DNA from: Bimastos eiseni
Lineage: Eukaryota > Annelida > Clitellata > Crassiclitellata > Lumbricidae
Assembly (NCBI GenBank): GCA_959347315.1
Contig: OY365810.1
Coordinates: 15,742,500 to 15,806,499 of the forward strand
DNA length: 64,000 nucleotides
Direction: 5' to 3'
Part shown: one piece after another, positions 55,095 to 64,000 of the stretch
Layout: each line of letters opens with the position of its first letter
Numbering within the stretch: the first letter of the stretch is position 1
Notes under the pieces: generated by a model
What the model saw: the letters and a program-made list of their open reading frames with translations, nothing else
Told to the model about the DNA's origin: nothing
The model's database searches: none
Made by a program: the position numbers and the translations under genes

Positions 55095-55347
55095 CATGTA
55101 TACAGAGGAATTGCACTGTTGCATGGACGCTCAAGGACGGCGTCCTGGCTCTGCTGGCCAAATAAGTGGCAGAACGGCGTCCAGCCTCGAAAATAAGTGT
55201 CCATGACCGTCCCGGCCCACTTTAAGCACTGGATAAGTCTGGATTTAGTCGAGGTGGAATCGAGCTTTGTAATTACCAAGCCTCGCTTTGGTCCTGTAGT
55301 TAATCAATGGCTGACGTCATATGTGGAGAATTGGTTCTGGGTTCCGG

Positions 55348-55545
55348 GGGAGGGGCGGTCAACACAATTGAGATTTGGGGTAACAGGTATGAAAAATTCA
55401 AATTACAAAATATGGATGCGGCAAAAAGGATGGAAAGTGGAAACACTGGATATTTATAATATTTACGAAATATTGGGAGATTATAAGCCGGGCTGCTTAT
55501 AATCCCCTACACCTGAAATTTCGGAGGTGACCGCCCCTTCTAAGT
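55348..55545. repeat. short inverted-repeat element
   Basis: GAGGGGCGGTCA near 55351-55362 and its inverse TGACCGCCCCTTC at about 55527-55539 enclose about 165 bp. A MITE-like foldback, boundaries uncertain. Confidence 0.45.
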
Positions 55546-55556
55546 CTCTGACTCTG

Positions 55557-55776
55557 GCTGACGTATAGCTATGACGTATAGCTATGAATTATAGCTATGA
55601 CGTATAGCTATGACGTATAGCTATGACGTATAGCTATGACGTATAGCTATGAATTATAGCTATGACGTATAGCTATGACGTATAGCTATGACGTATAGCT
55701 ATGACGTATAGCTATGACGTATAGCTATGACGTATAGCTATGATGTATAGCTATGACGTATAGCTATGACGTGTAT
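55557..55776. repeat. 13-bp minisatellite, about 16 copies
   Basis: Unit ACGTATAGCTATG, each containing the palindrome ATAGCTAT. It begins within a few bases of the donor site of Deltex exon 2, so it forms the 5' end of that intron. Confidence 0.95.
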
Positions 55777-55778
55777 AC

Positions 55779-55996
55779 CGTTCTGGTCCTCCATTAATCA
55801 TTGTCTTGTGATGGACGTCATTCCAAGTGACGACGTCATCGGCGCCTGTTGTGATCGATCGACCAACCGTGAAGATGAGCCGAGCATCGAAAGCCTTCTT
55901 CAGCAACCGATGGGCCTTCTGGCCCTCCAAGTTATTCGGAAGATATGCGAATCGACTTGTCCCGTTGAATGGCACCCCTGGCTTCGGATGTTGCTC
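55779..55996 (-). CDS. Deltex-type E3 ubiquitin ligase, middle coding exon
   Basis: A 218-base exon after the acceptor ATCTTACAG. It encodes EQHPKPGVPFNGTSRFAYLP, then NNLEGQKAHRLLKKAFDARL and IFTVGRSITTGADDVVTWND, then VHHKTMINGGPE. This is the core of the Deltex C-terminal domain, with the family hallmarks HPNPG-like, YLPD-like, 'RL.FT.G.S.TTG', and 'W..IHHKT'. The domain binds NAD and the ubiquitin C terminus in studied members. The donor is GAACG|GTATAC (phase 2). Confidence 0.9.
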
Positions 55997-56394
55997 CTGT
56001 AAGATGATGCAAAATGTGTCATAATATAATGTTAGACAACTTGAGTCAGACAATCATTCTCTTATATATGTATATAAATACATATATATACAATTATATA
56101 TATATAAGTTGTATGTATTTACACAGGGTCAGGTTAGAAGTCGTGAGGATTGGTAACGGTCAGGGTCATGGTCAATATCGTCATTAGAAAGCGTGACAAG
56201 AAACCTTCCGCCGCTTTAACAATTTCTGCATTGGCGTGCTTTGACCAATTGCATAGCGTGCCTTAGTCGAGTACAGCGAATTATTTCACATAATTTATGT
56301 AGCACGCTAAATATAAAATACGCATCATAAAAGCACATGGGCAAAAAATGTCCCCCACCCTCATTCAATTTGTCCTAGGGTGAATTAACTCTAA

Positions 56395-57640
56395 ATGCAA
56401 TCTGTCTTAGGAAGAATCAACTGCCCATTCAATTAGTTCTAGGAAGAACCAACTCCCCATTCAATTAGTTCTAGGAAGAACCAACCCCACATTCAATTAG
56501 TTCTAGGAAGAACCAACTCCCCATTCAATAAGTTCTAGGATGAACCAACTCCACATTCAATTAGTTCTAGGAAGAACCAACTCCCCATTCAATTTGCCAT
56601 GGGAAGAACCAACTCCCCATTCCATTTGCCATAAGAAAATTCAACTCTCCATGCAATTAGTTCTAGGAAGAACCAACTCCCCATTCAATTTGCCATGGGA
56701 GGAACCAACTCCTCATTCCATTTGCCATAAGAAAAATCAACTCCACATTCAATTAGTTCTAGAAAGAACCAACTCCACATTCAATTAGTTCTAGGAAGAA
56801 CCAACTCCACATTCAATTAGTTCTAGGAAGAACCAACTCCCCATTCAATTTGCCATAGGAAGAACCAACTCCCCATTCCATTTGCCATAAGCAAAAATCA
56901 ACTCCACATTCAATTAGTTCTAGGAAGAATAAACTCCCCATTCAATAAGTTCTATGATGAACCAACTCCACATTCAATTAGTTCTAGGAAGAACCAACTC
57001 CACATTCAATTAGTTCTACTAAGAACCAACTCCTCATTCAATTTGCCATGGGAAGAACCAACTCCCCATTCCATTTGCCATAAGAAAAATCAACTTCCCA
57101 TTCAATTAGTTACAGGATGAACCAACTCCACATTCAATTAGTTCTAGGAAGAACCAACTCCCCATTCAATTTGCCATGGGAAGAACCAACTCCCCATTCC
57201 ATTTGCCATAAGCAAAAATCAACTCCCCATTCAATTAGTTCTAGGAAGAACAAACTCCCCATTCAATAAGTTCTAGGATGAACCAACTCCACATTCAATT
57301 AGTTCTAGGAAGAACCAACTCCACATTCAATTAGTTCTACTAAGAACCAACTCCCCATTCAATTTGCCATGGGAAGAACCAACTCCCCATTCCATTTGCC
57401 ATAAGAAAAATCAACTTCCCATTCAATTAGTTACAGGATGAACCAACTCCACATTCAATTAGTTCTAGGAAGAACCAACTCCCCATTCAATTAGTTCTAG
57501 GAAGAACCAACTCCCCATTCAATTAGTTCTAGGAAGAACCAACTCCCCATTCAATTAGTTCTAGGAAGAACCAACTCCCCATTCCATTTGCCATAAGAAA
57601 AATCAACTCCCCATTCAATTTGTCCTAGTAAGAATAAACT
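56395..57640. repeat. 31-bp minisatellite with three monomer types
   Basis: About 40 tandem units in the first Deltex intron. Types: ATTCAATTAGTTCTAGGAAG + AACCAACTCC; ATTCAATTTGCCATGGGAAG + AACCAACTCC; and ATTCCATTTGCCATAAGAAA + AATCAACTCC. The second and third types usually follow each other, giving a higher-order pattern. Frames through it are artefacts. Confidence 0.95.
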
Positions 57641-57725
57641 CTTTCCGTCAATATATATCCTGGGAGTAATGGACCTTTGGTGTTTTACTTAATTGTGGTC
57701 TATTCAACCTGCAACAGATGCTTAC

Positions 57726-58013
57726 GGTCTGGATTCCGCTGTGAACTGTGTAGTAAATTATAATCGTCCCATATCCTTCGAATCCCGGAAGCTGGAGTTG
57801 GTCTTCCACTTCGTAGCTCATCTCTGCGTCTTCCGGTTGGTTGCCCATGACTGCACAGAAAGGCCCTCGACAGACAGGGCACAGAGAACTGAAAAGAGAG
57901 ACGTTTCGGAAGCAAGAAAGACACAGCGTGTGTTTGCAGTTAGGCAACATGTGACGAGTAGCTGCCACGATTTTGTCGTAGCATACTGGACATTGTTCTG
58001 GTTCCTTGTCCAT
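57726..58013 (-). CDS. Deltex-type E3 ubiquitin ligase (DTX3-like), first visible coding exon
   Basis: 96 codons. Residues 8-48 form a C3HC4 RING: C8-x2-C11-x14-C26-x-H28-x2-C31-x2-C34-x10-C45-x2-C48, including CPVCYDKI and CPVCRGPF. The start of the Deltex C-terminal domain follows (VMGNQPED, LPGFEGYGTIIIYYTVHSGI). The donor is CAGACC|GTAAGC at 57725 (phase 0), so the next exon joins as 'GIQTEQHPKPGVPF', exactly the family sequence. In frame, a TAA lies 18 bases before this ATG, supporting the start. The full product is 192 aa, much shorter than typical Deltex proteins, lacking WWE or other N-terminal domains. Predicted role: E3 ligase using a RING-bound E2, possibly with ADP-ribosyl activity on ubiquitin, by family knowledge. 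Confidence 0.88.
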
Positions 58014-58049
58014 TGTCTTGGAATCGTCTGGTTAAGTCTCTATCTCTCT

Positions 58050-58290
58050 TCAGGATGTCATTGCTCTATTTTCCAGCTCCTCAGACTTTTTAGATTTTTG
58101 TTTCCGTCTTCCTCTTTCTCGACGATTTCTAATCGTTCTTCGAATCTTTAAGCTGAGAGGAAGTGCTTCTGTTGCTATCTTCTCACTAAATTTGCCTTCA
58201 GCTTTTCCACCAGGACTGTAACTGGAGGTTCGGCTGCTAATCACCCTAGAGCGGAGTCCGTTGCAGTTCGTTCCACTATCGAAGATCGCT
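58050..58290 (-). other. basic open frame just upstream of the Deltex start
   Basis: About 80 codons open on the minus strand, ending in TGA 37 bases before the Deltex ATG, in a different frame. It is rich in Lys and Arg toward its end (RRTIRNRRERGRRKQKSKK) but has no ATG before its last three codons. Either 5' UTR, or an exon of another isoform. Confidence 0.3.
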
Positions 58291-59150
58291 TGCAGTTAGG
58301 CTAATACACCTGACGAGAAGAAATTGATGGTCTTCAGTTTCGACTTATGCAGATTCTGGAGGAAAGAAGGTTTCCAAGTATCTCCGTAAGAACTTCAAGA
58401 TCTTTTCCTGAGGTAAAATAAATGAAGCAGACGTTTACAGACTAAAGTTTTGTCGTTTCTTAATGGTTGGTTCAGAAAACGACCGCCTTATATCAAATGA
58501 CAGAAAGTGCATAGGCCTAGGCCTTATCAAGCACATTTTTTCGACACAATTGCAATGCATGTAGGCAATGTGACTATAGTTTATACTAAACATACATAAT
58601 ATTGTAATTGCAATCGTAATCTTCAAACTTATAACGCGCCACTCTTATGCCAGACGCTGGGCACCAGCTTCTTCAGAAACGCTGCGCATTTTTGTTTGGG
58701 TTGTCCGATGTGTTATCCGATGAAGGAATAGCTTTGAATCATAGATGTAAAAAAGCGGAAATAAAAAAATAAAAGAAGGTAAAATACGCCGTTCAAAAAA
58801 ATAGGAAACGAAAAAACAGAGAAAAACTTAAAGGTCAAATAACTTGACTTTGTTATCTATTTCATTGCATTTTCAAATTAATAACGTTGCTGACACAATT
58901 TAATCTGCAAATGGCACAACTTCCTTAGCAAGCACTATTAATAGTAGCATAATCGACGAAAATTTTTTGGTTTCATATCATTTTGGTTTAAAAAGAAATT
59001 GAGAAATTATAATACTTAGATTATGACATCTACTAAAATTTAATAGCCCCCAAGACAAGCGCAGGAGTGGCAGCCAACGTTGACCACCTGCACAGTGCAC
59101 GGACTAGGTCGAACCAGAGTCTAGACAACTCCGCGCCCAACTTAAAATAC
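58291..59150. other. no feature recognised
   Basis: 5' flank of the Deltex gene; AT-rich from 58740 to 59040. Confidence 0.4.
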
Positions 59151-59152
59151 AG

Positions 59153-59422
59153 CTAAACGGAGAACAAAAAACATTCAGGCGCCTCCTGAAGGCGGTAGGG
59201 GAAGAGAGAGCAGCTCCTACCGAACGGGAAGCTGTTCCAGTTGGTGTAACCATGAACATCTAGATGTTTATACTGCAACCCACGTCGGTTAAGCTCCTGA
59301 ACTAGACCTTGACAACGTTGACCCATTGACAGCCAACGCAGTCTGCCTGCACGCAGCTCTGTCAGACTTACCAGACAACGTGGATCAAGGCCTAGTCTAT
59401 CATTGTATCGGACGTGCGTCAC
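59153..59422 (-). mobile_element. possible LINE 3' coding remnant
   Basis: An 89-codon minus-strand frame containing 'YTNWNSFPFGRSC' and ending 'QEAPECFLFSV', vaguely like the 'WN.LP......FK..L..FLF' end of a LINE protein. No 3' hairpin. A weak call. Confidence 0.3.
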
Positions 59423-59784
59423 CTAGCGAACGTATTTAATGTCGCGAGGAAGATTATTATGTCTTAGGCAGACAAGAAGAAAGCGTCTAACAGATAAACG
59501 GTAAATCTATTTTTTTATTTAAGAAAAGTAAATATTAATCGTTTAATGTCAGCCAACGCACAAGACGCTCTGTGCTAATTTAGCCTAAAATTTCTGTAAA
59601 CTACTTTAGGACAGTATATTGCGAAGCATGGGGTAAAGTTTGGAGGTCGTATACAGCATAGTTGTGCTACTATCAAAAACGTTAGTCACTGACCATTGAT
59701 GGCCTGCATTTAGACAACATTCATGGCCTGCATTGGGACAATTTTTACCAGTAACGAAAATATTAACTTTTTGGAGTCTACACT

Positions 59785-60535
59785 TGGAACAATTTTGTTG
59801 TATAATTATATTCTATCCATAAAACATCGCTGTTTCTGATAATTAAAACAAAATACATATACTGCAGATAACACCGATTGCTTGTGTAACGTAACTCAGG
59901 GTTGCTCTTCGCCAAAGAGGTATCAATTTGTGGTAAACCTCAATCCTACCCTTCGGTATCGGTAGAGGCAATTCTGGTTCACCTCCCCTTAATTCTCTGG
60001 TACCCTCATGAGGCCGCAATATTGTTTTGCCCAGGTCCGACTATCCGCGAAGTAAGTCTGGCTTGTTGGCGCAGATATGAGGAAGATTGCCAGCGTCAAC
60101 GATCGGAGCTCATTACAAATAACTTCGACTCAATCCCGACTGATTTATCTTTATTTCTTCGATGAAATCCACAGTCATCGAACACTTATTTTACAGAACG
60201 CTGTCTTTACAATTAATACCACAACGACGACTTGCGACTGCCCTTTATCATACAGCGGTGGACTATCATAACTTCCGACGAAGTTATATATATATATATA
60301 TATACCCGAAGCCAAGCGAGACATTGTAGCGAGACATTGTAGCGAGACATTGTAGCGAGACATTGTAGCGAGACATTGTAGCGAGACATTGTAGCGAGAC
60401 ATTGCTACAATGTCTCGCTACATTGTAGCAATGTAGCGAGATATTGTTGTTTAACCGTATTCGACCCATAAAACGTTGCTGTTTCTGATAATTATAACAA
60501 TTACAAGTGCTACAACCAACACCAATTCTGTGCTT
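59785..60535. repeat. pair of ~90-bp direct repeats
   Basis: 59785-59880 and 60448-60535 share CATAAAAC.T.GCTGTTTCTG followed by ATAATTA.AACA and, with gaps, ACACC.ATT. They are in the same orientation with about 570 bp between, which contain the minisatellite at 60305. No LTR-like ends seen. Confidence 0.65.
60305..60440. repeat. 13-bp minisatellite ending in a palindrome
   Basis: About seven direct copies of TGTAGCGAGACAT. The orientation then flips near 60404: TAGCGAGACATTG, loop CTA, CAATGTCTCGCTA, forming a perfect 13-bp-arm hairpin. Confidence 0.95.
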
Positions 60536-60581
60536 TAAAAAATGTAAAAATTGACCCACTGCAGGACATTCTCCCCTACAG

Positions 60582-60985
<404 letters not shown>

Positions 60986-60999
60986 GGAGAAATGAAAGA

Positions 61000-61502
61000 G
61001 TGCTTGCAATTGAGAACCCATTACTGTTACAGACGAAGTCTTTAGACATCTGTAGAATTGGTTTATTTATAGCCTTCGCTACGCACGGTTTATTAATACG
61101 TAAGCGTTTGTTTCTTAATACACACGAATTTCGACAATGAATAGTATGAGAGACTGCACATGTGAAATATTTAATTTCTATTAACCCTAATAAAGGGTTC
61201 AGATGATCTAAGACTTCATGATGTTGCAACGTAAATATTTGAACAATCAATGCACCTTCTTGATTACACTTAGCATTTCTCTGCAGAGCCAACTCTCCAC
61301 AGCAAATCCTCCTTAACCAATAGCATACGTGTATAGAACTATTCACAATAAACATTTTACACATTTCTTTCCTTTCAAAATGTGCGTCTAAAGTGGTTAA
61401 GACTGCCGTGAAGTAATAGCCAACAGCCCAATACAAAAGCCGGAGATCTTGCAGGTTTTTAGCTTTAGCGGCTGGATCACAGAAGGCCAATGACGAGGAC
61501 AT
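61000..61502 (-). CDS. hypothetical ORF running into the GA repeat
   Basis: From an ATG at 61502 the minus strand is open for about 165 non-repeat codons before entering the microsatellite. The first 45 residues (MSSSLAFCDPAAKAKNLQDL, then RLLYWAVGYYFTAVLTTLDA) look plausible. The rest is cysteine- and isoleucine-rich and unlike a known domain. No splice support. May be chance. Confidence 0.25.
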
Positions 61503-61925
61503 GTATTACTTTTGCCGGTCTTCTGCCAGCCCTATTCGTGCTGCCCCTTGTTGGTCTGCATATCAGATTTAGCAACGTAATTCCATCGAATCTTTCACTT
61601 ACAAAATACGCGTAATTGATGATTCAACTGATAGGCCTACAGCAGGCAGCATATATAAGATTGTTGGAAATGGACAAGGGGCGTGTACTGTATAACAAAT
61701 ATTAAACTCACCTAAAAATAAGCCTGCGTATTGTGTAGAGCAGATTCGTTGTGAAATTTCGGATATTCGATCGCCTTAAGAAATTAATTGACGAAGAAGC
61801 TTTGCTTACAGCATCTGCGATTGTCGCTAATGTTACATCCAGTTGAGTTGATGACGTCTAGCAATCTTCAAAATGTATGACGTAAATCACGTCATAAACG
61901 ATTACAGGTATTTTGTGTTTCAATG
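61503..61925. other. no feature recognised
   Basis: No supported gene. 61870-61900 contains GACGTAAATCACGTC, a small palindrome. Confidence 0.4.
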
Positions 61926-61929
61926 GTAT

Positions 61930-61975
61930 ACGAGCGCTTCTGAGTAGATGTCTTGAATGCGCGCTATATAAGTCC
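61930..61975 (+). repeat. LINE-type 3' hairpin
   Basis: GAGCGCTTCTGAGTAGATGT ... GCGCGCTATATAAGT, a plus-strand copy of the dispersed 3' tail. Confidence 0.65.
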
Positions 61976-62385
61976 TCCAAATAAACGATGCAGTATAGCA
62001 GTCCTGTTGATTGAACCTCAGAAACTGCGACAACGACTTTTAGAATAAAATTGTAATTGAACGTCTTCAGGGAACATGCACATCGGGGACTTAAAAGAGC
62101 GAATCTGAAGAACTGTATAATGTATAGGCTTATTGTTGCCTATATGGTAGACGATATATCCTACTGGGATGAGCAAATTGACAGAGAGGTCTTTTGGGAA
62201 TCCGTTCCAAAGAGCTGTTTCAGTACAGCCTAGGAACGGTTGTAGAATTTCATAGATGTAGTGAGAAATGTGACTGTGAGCAGGGGTATCAATCCCCTCT
62301 GAGTGATGGAGGCAAACCCCCGCGTTCCAAGTGTTAGGAAGGCAAGAAATCCCCCTATATAGGACTCAAAAAAATATTCCCCCTA

Positions 62386-62575
62386 CTGTCCTTGTCAACG
62401 CAAGGTTTGACATGAAGCAGCTGCTGGGTTTGAACGTAAAGACGCCGGTGCGACTTAAGATTACTTCACTAATTTTGATCATTACGATTCATTAGTGGAG
62501 TAATCTTAGATCGCATCGGCATCTTAGTTCTAACCCCAGCTGTTTCAGGTCAAACCTTGCGTTGACAAAGACAGC
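62386..62575. repeat. 190-nt foldback (long hairpin)
   Basis: Two arms of about 85 bases (62386-62473 and 62491-62575) are inverted copies, with roughly 85 percent pairing and only small gaps, around a loop of about 17 bases. Arm landmarks: TTGTCAACGCAAGGTTTGAC with CAAACCTTGCGTTGACAA, and AAGATTACTTCACTAAT with ATTAGTGGAGTAATCTT. Confidence 0.9.
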
Positions 62576-62639
62576 AGCCTAAGCCTAACCTATCGGTTCA
62601 CTCTACTATGCATTGCACACGTTGGTCAGCAATCAGTAT

Positions 62640-62876
62640 GGTGAACTGACATGTAGGTTTTATGGTAAACTGACATGTAGGTTTTATGGTGAACTGACAT
62701 GTAGGTTTTATGGTAAACTGACATGTAGGTTTTATGGTGAACTGACATGTAGGTTTTATGGTGAACTGACATGTAGGTTTTATGGTAAACTGACATGTAG
62801 GTTTTATGGTAAACTGACATGTAGGTTTTATGGTAAACTGACATGTAGGTTTTATGGTAAACTGACATGTAGGTTT
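62640..62876. repeat. 24-bp minisatellite, 10 copies
   Basis: Unit GTAAACTGACATGTAGGTTT + TATG, with A/G variation at one base (GTAAACTG or GTGAACTG). Confidence 0.97.
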
Positions 62877-63205
62877 TTGAATGCCAATGTGATTTTCATA
62901 TCTTCCATCACGAAATTTAAAGAAGTTAGAACATAATAATTATGATATATCTAACTATACTTCTGGGGTGGCCATAGCCACCTCTGACGACCCCGAAGAA
63001 CCGCCTCTACCTGCATCACCAGACCATCATCAGCAAATTGATGACATACAGTTGTAAACAGTAGGTCACCCTATGTCACATCGACATGGACATTAGCGTT
63101 GCGATCCAACGCAATTTTCTGGAGCAATTTGCAGAACTTCCTCTTTGACCAGTCTGTTAAGAGCCACATACAGTCGAAATTGTCACAGTCTGGCATCTTG
63201 GTACC

Positions 63206-63535
63206 ATATTTTTCATATTTTAGTATCATATTTTTCATATTTTAGTATCATATTTTTCATATTTTAGTATCAAATTTTTCATATTTTTCATATTTTAGTA
63301 TCATATTTTTCATATTTTAGTATCATATTTTTCATATTTTAGTATCAAATTTTTCATATTTTAGTATCATATTTTTCATATTTTAGTATCATATTTTTCA
63401 TATTTTATTATCATATTTTTCATATTTTAGTATCATATTTTTCATATTTTAGTATCATATTTTTCATATTTTAGTATCATATTTTTCATAGTTTAGTATC
63501 ATATTTTTCATATTTTAGTATCATATTTTTCCGTT
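63206..63535. repeat. 22-bp AT-rich minisatellite, about 15 copies
   Basis: Unit TCATATTTTTCATATTTTAG + TA, near perfect. Confidence 0.97.
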
Positions 63536-63614
63536 AAAAATCTTGCATGATTTTCCATTATGTTGGGATTGTTGGCTTTGGAACTTGTGCAGAGAGCTGC
63601 GTGTGGTTCTGTGT

Positions 63615-63892
63615 CTATAGTCCGAAGGTTCGATAGAACGAAGATTGCATGGTGTTTGGTCGATAGGCGATAATTTTTCGGTTTTAATGGAGGCTAGTTG
63701 ATGTAAAGAACCATGCTTGGCTGGAAGCTGGATTGCACCATTTTTTTCATTCATCCAGCTTCCATTTAGACATGATTTTTTTCAAATCAATCCGTTTCCC
63801 AGTTTTGCACATTCTTTTCATCAATTAATCCAGCTTATATTTAAATTAATGTCGGAGCATAGAATCTTTGGACTATCGAACCTTCGGAATAT
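63615..63892. repeat. inverted-repeat element with CCAGCTT repeats
   Basis: TCCGAAGGTTCGATAG near 63621-63636 is inverted at about 63870-63890 (CTATCGAACCTTCGGA). The interior repeats AT.CATCCAGCTTCCATTT-like words similar to the interior of the hAT elements at 7518 and 53151, suggesting a related or recombined MITE. Confidence 0.55.
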
Positions 63893-64000
63893 CGAGCGGA
63901 CACCCTGCGTTTATTCTAGTTTTAACAACTTCTGCTTTCTCTGCTGCTTGGAAATTTATAGTTTAAGATTGGCAGGTTTTATTGTGTATACATGTAGGCC

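Larger units (their letters stand above)
53151..55231. mobile_element. hAT-type non-autonomous transposon, copy 2 (inverted)
   Basis: Ends CAGTGCTTAAGGTG (53151) and CACTTTAAGCACTG (55218-55231), matching copy 1 at 7518-8748 in reverse orientation. Internal blocks are shared (CGCGCGTTTACAAACTTT type, CCAACTTCTATTT repeats, GGACGGCGTCC subterminal repeats). The left flank is GATTTAGT; the same 8 bases occur at 55242-55249, ten bases beyond the right end, which may be the target duplication displaced by a small insertion. It contains the nested elements at 53189-53886 and 54406-55094, and lies in the last Deltex intron. Confidence 0.8.

Noticed and set aside
53151..55231. The integrase frame continuing on the right side of hAT copy 2
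   Set aside because: Translation after 55242 in all plus frames gives nothing like the rest of an integrase.

Overview
This is eukaryotic, intron-rich, repeat-dense DNA from an animal. Evidence: GT-AG introns whose phases agree across exons, tRNA-derived SINEs, many non-LTR retrotransposon relics, several layers of DNA transposons, and long micro- and minisatellites. The palindrome TAGGCCTA recurs throughout. A marine invertebrate, perhaps an echinoderm or other deuterostome, is my guess; nothing here proves the clade. There is no operon, phage, CRISPR or bacterial gene organisation.

Three genes are supported, all on the minus strand. (1) A Deltex-type E3 ubiquitin ligase, RING plus Deltex C-terminal domain, three coding exons: 58013-57726, 55996-55779 and 51869-51797, 192 aa in all. 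(2) A secreted, almost cysteine-free protein built from thrombospondin type 3-like calcium-binding repeats, with four exons (50236-49807, 37929-37152, 36816-36473, 32770-32046). These give 759 codons and about 51 repeats; the 3' end was not found. (3) A 3.16 kb exon at 12776-9618 carrying about 28 ankyrin repeats; its 5' exons were not found. Weaker candidates are a signal-peptide-like exon at 43869-43671, a small ORF inside an inverted repeat at 25272-25526, a possible exon at 18666-18475 and an ORF starting at 61502.

Layout: 1-9 kb holds a solo LTR, LINE relics, a decayed transposase-like gene, and a 1.2 kb hAT-type element with a perfect 8-bp target duplication. 9.3-12.8 kb is the ankyrin gene. 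12.8-32 kb is mostly transposon debris: a SINE split by a 1656-bp element, a decayed hAT transposase, and LINE tails. 32-50 kb is the repeat-protein gene, whose 11.9 kb first intron is full of simple repeats. 50-58 kb is the Deltex gene, with a three-level transposon nest in one intron and a 31-bp minisatellite in the other. 58-64 kb has no firm gene but contains several minisatellites and a 190-nt foldback.

The three genes show no common pathway: one is a cytosolic or nuclear ubiquitin ligase, one a predicted extracellular calcium-binding protein, one a protein-interaction scaffold. The shared theme is the transposon community: two hAT copies carry the same nested element, and one LINE-type 3' hairpin occurs about a dozen times.
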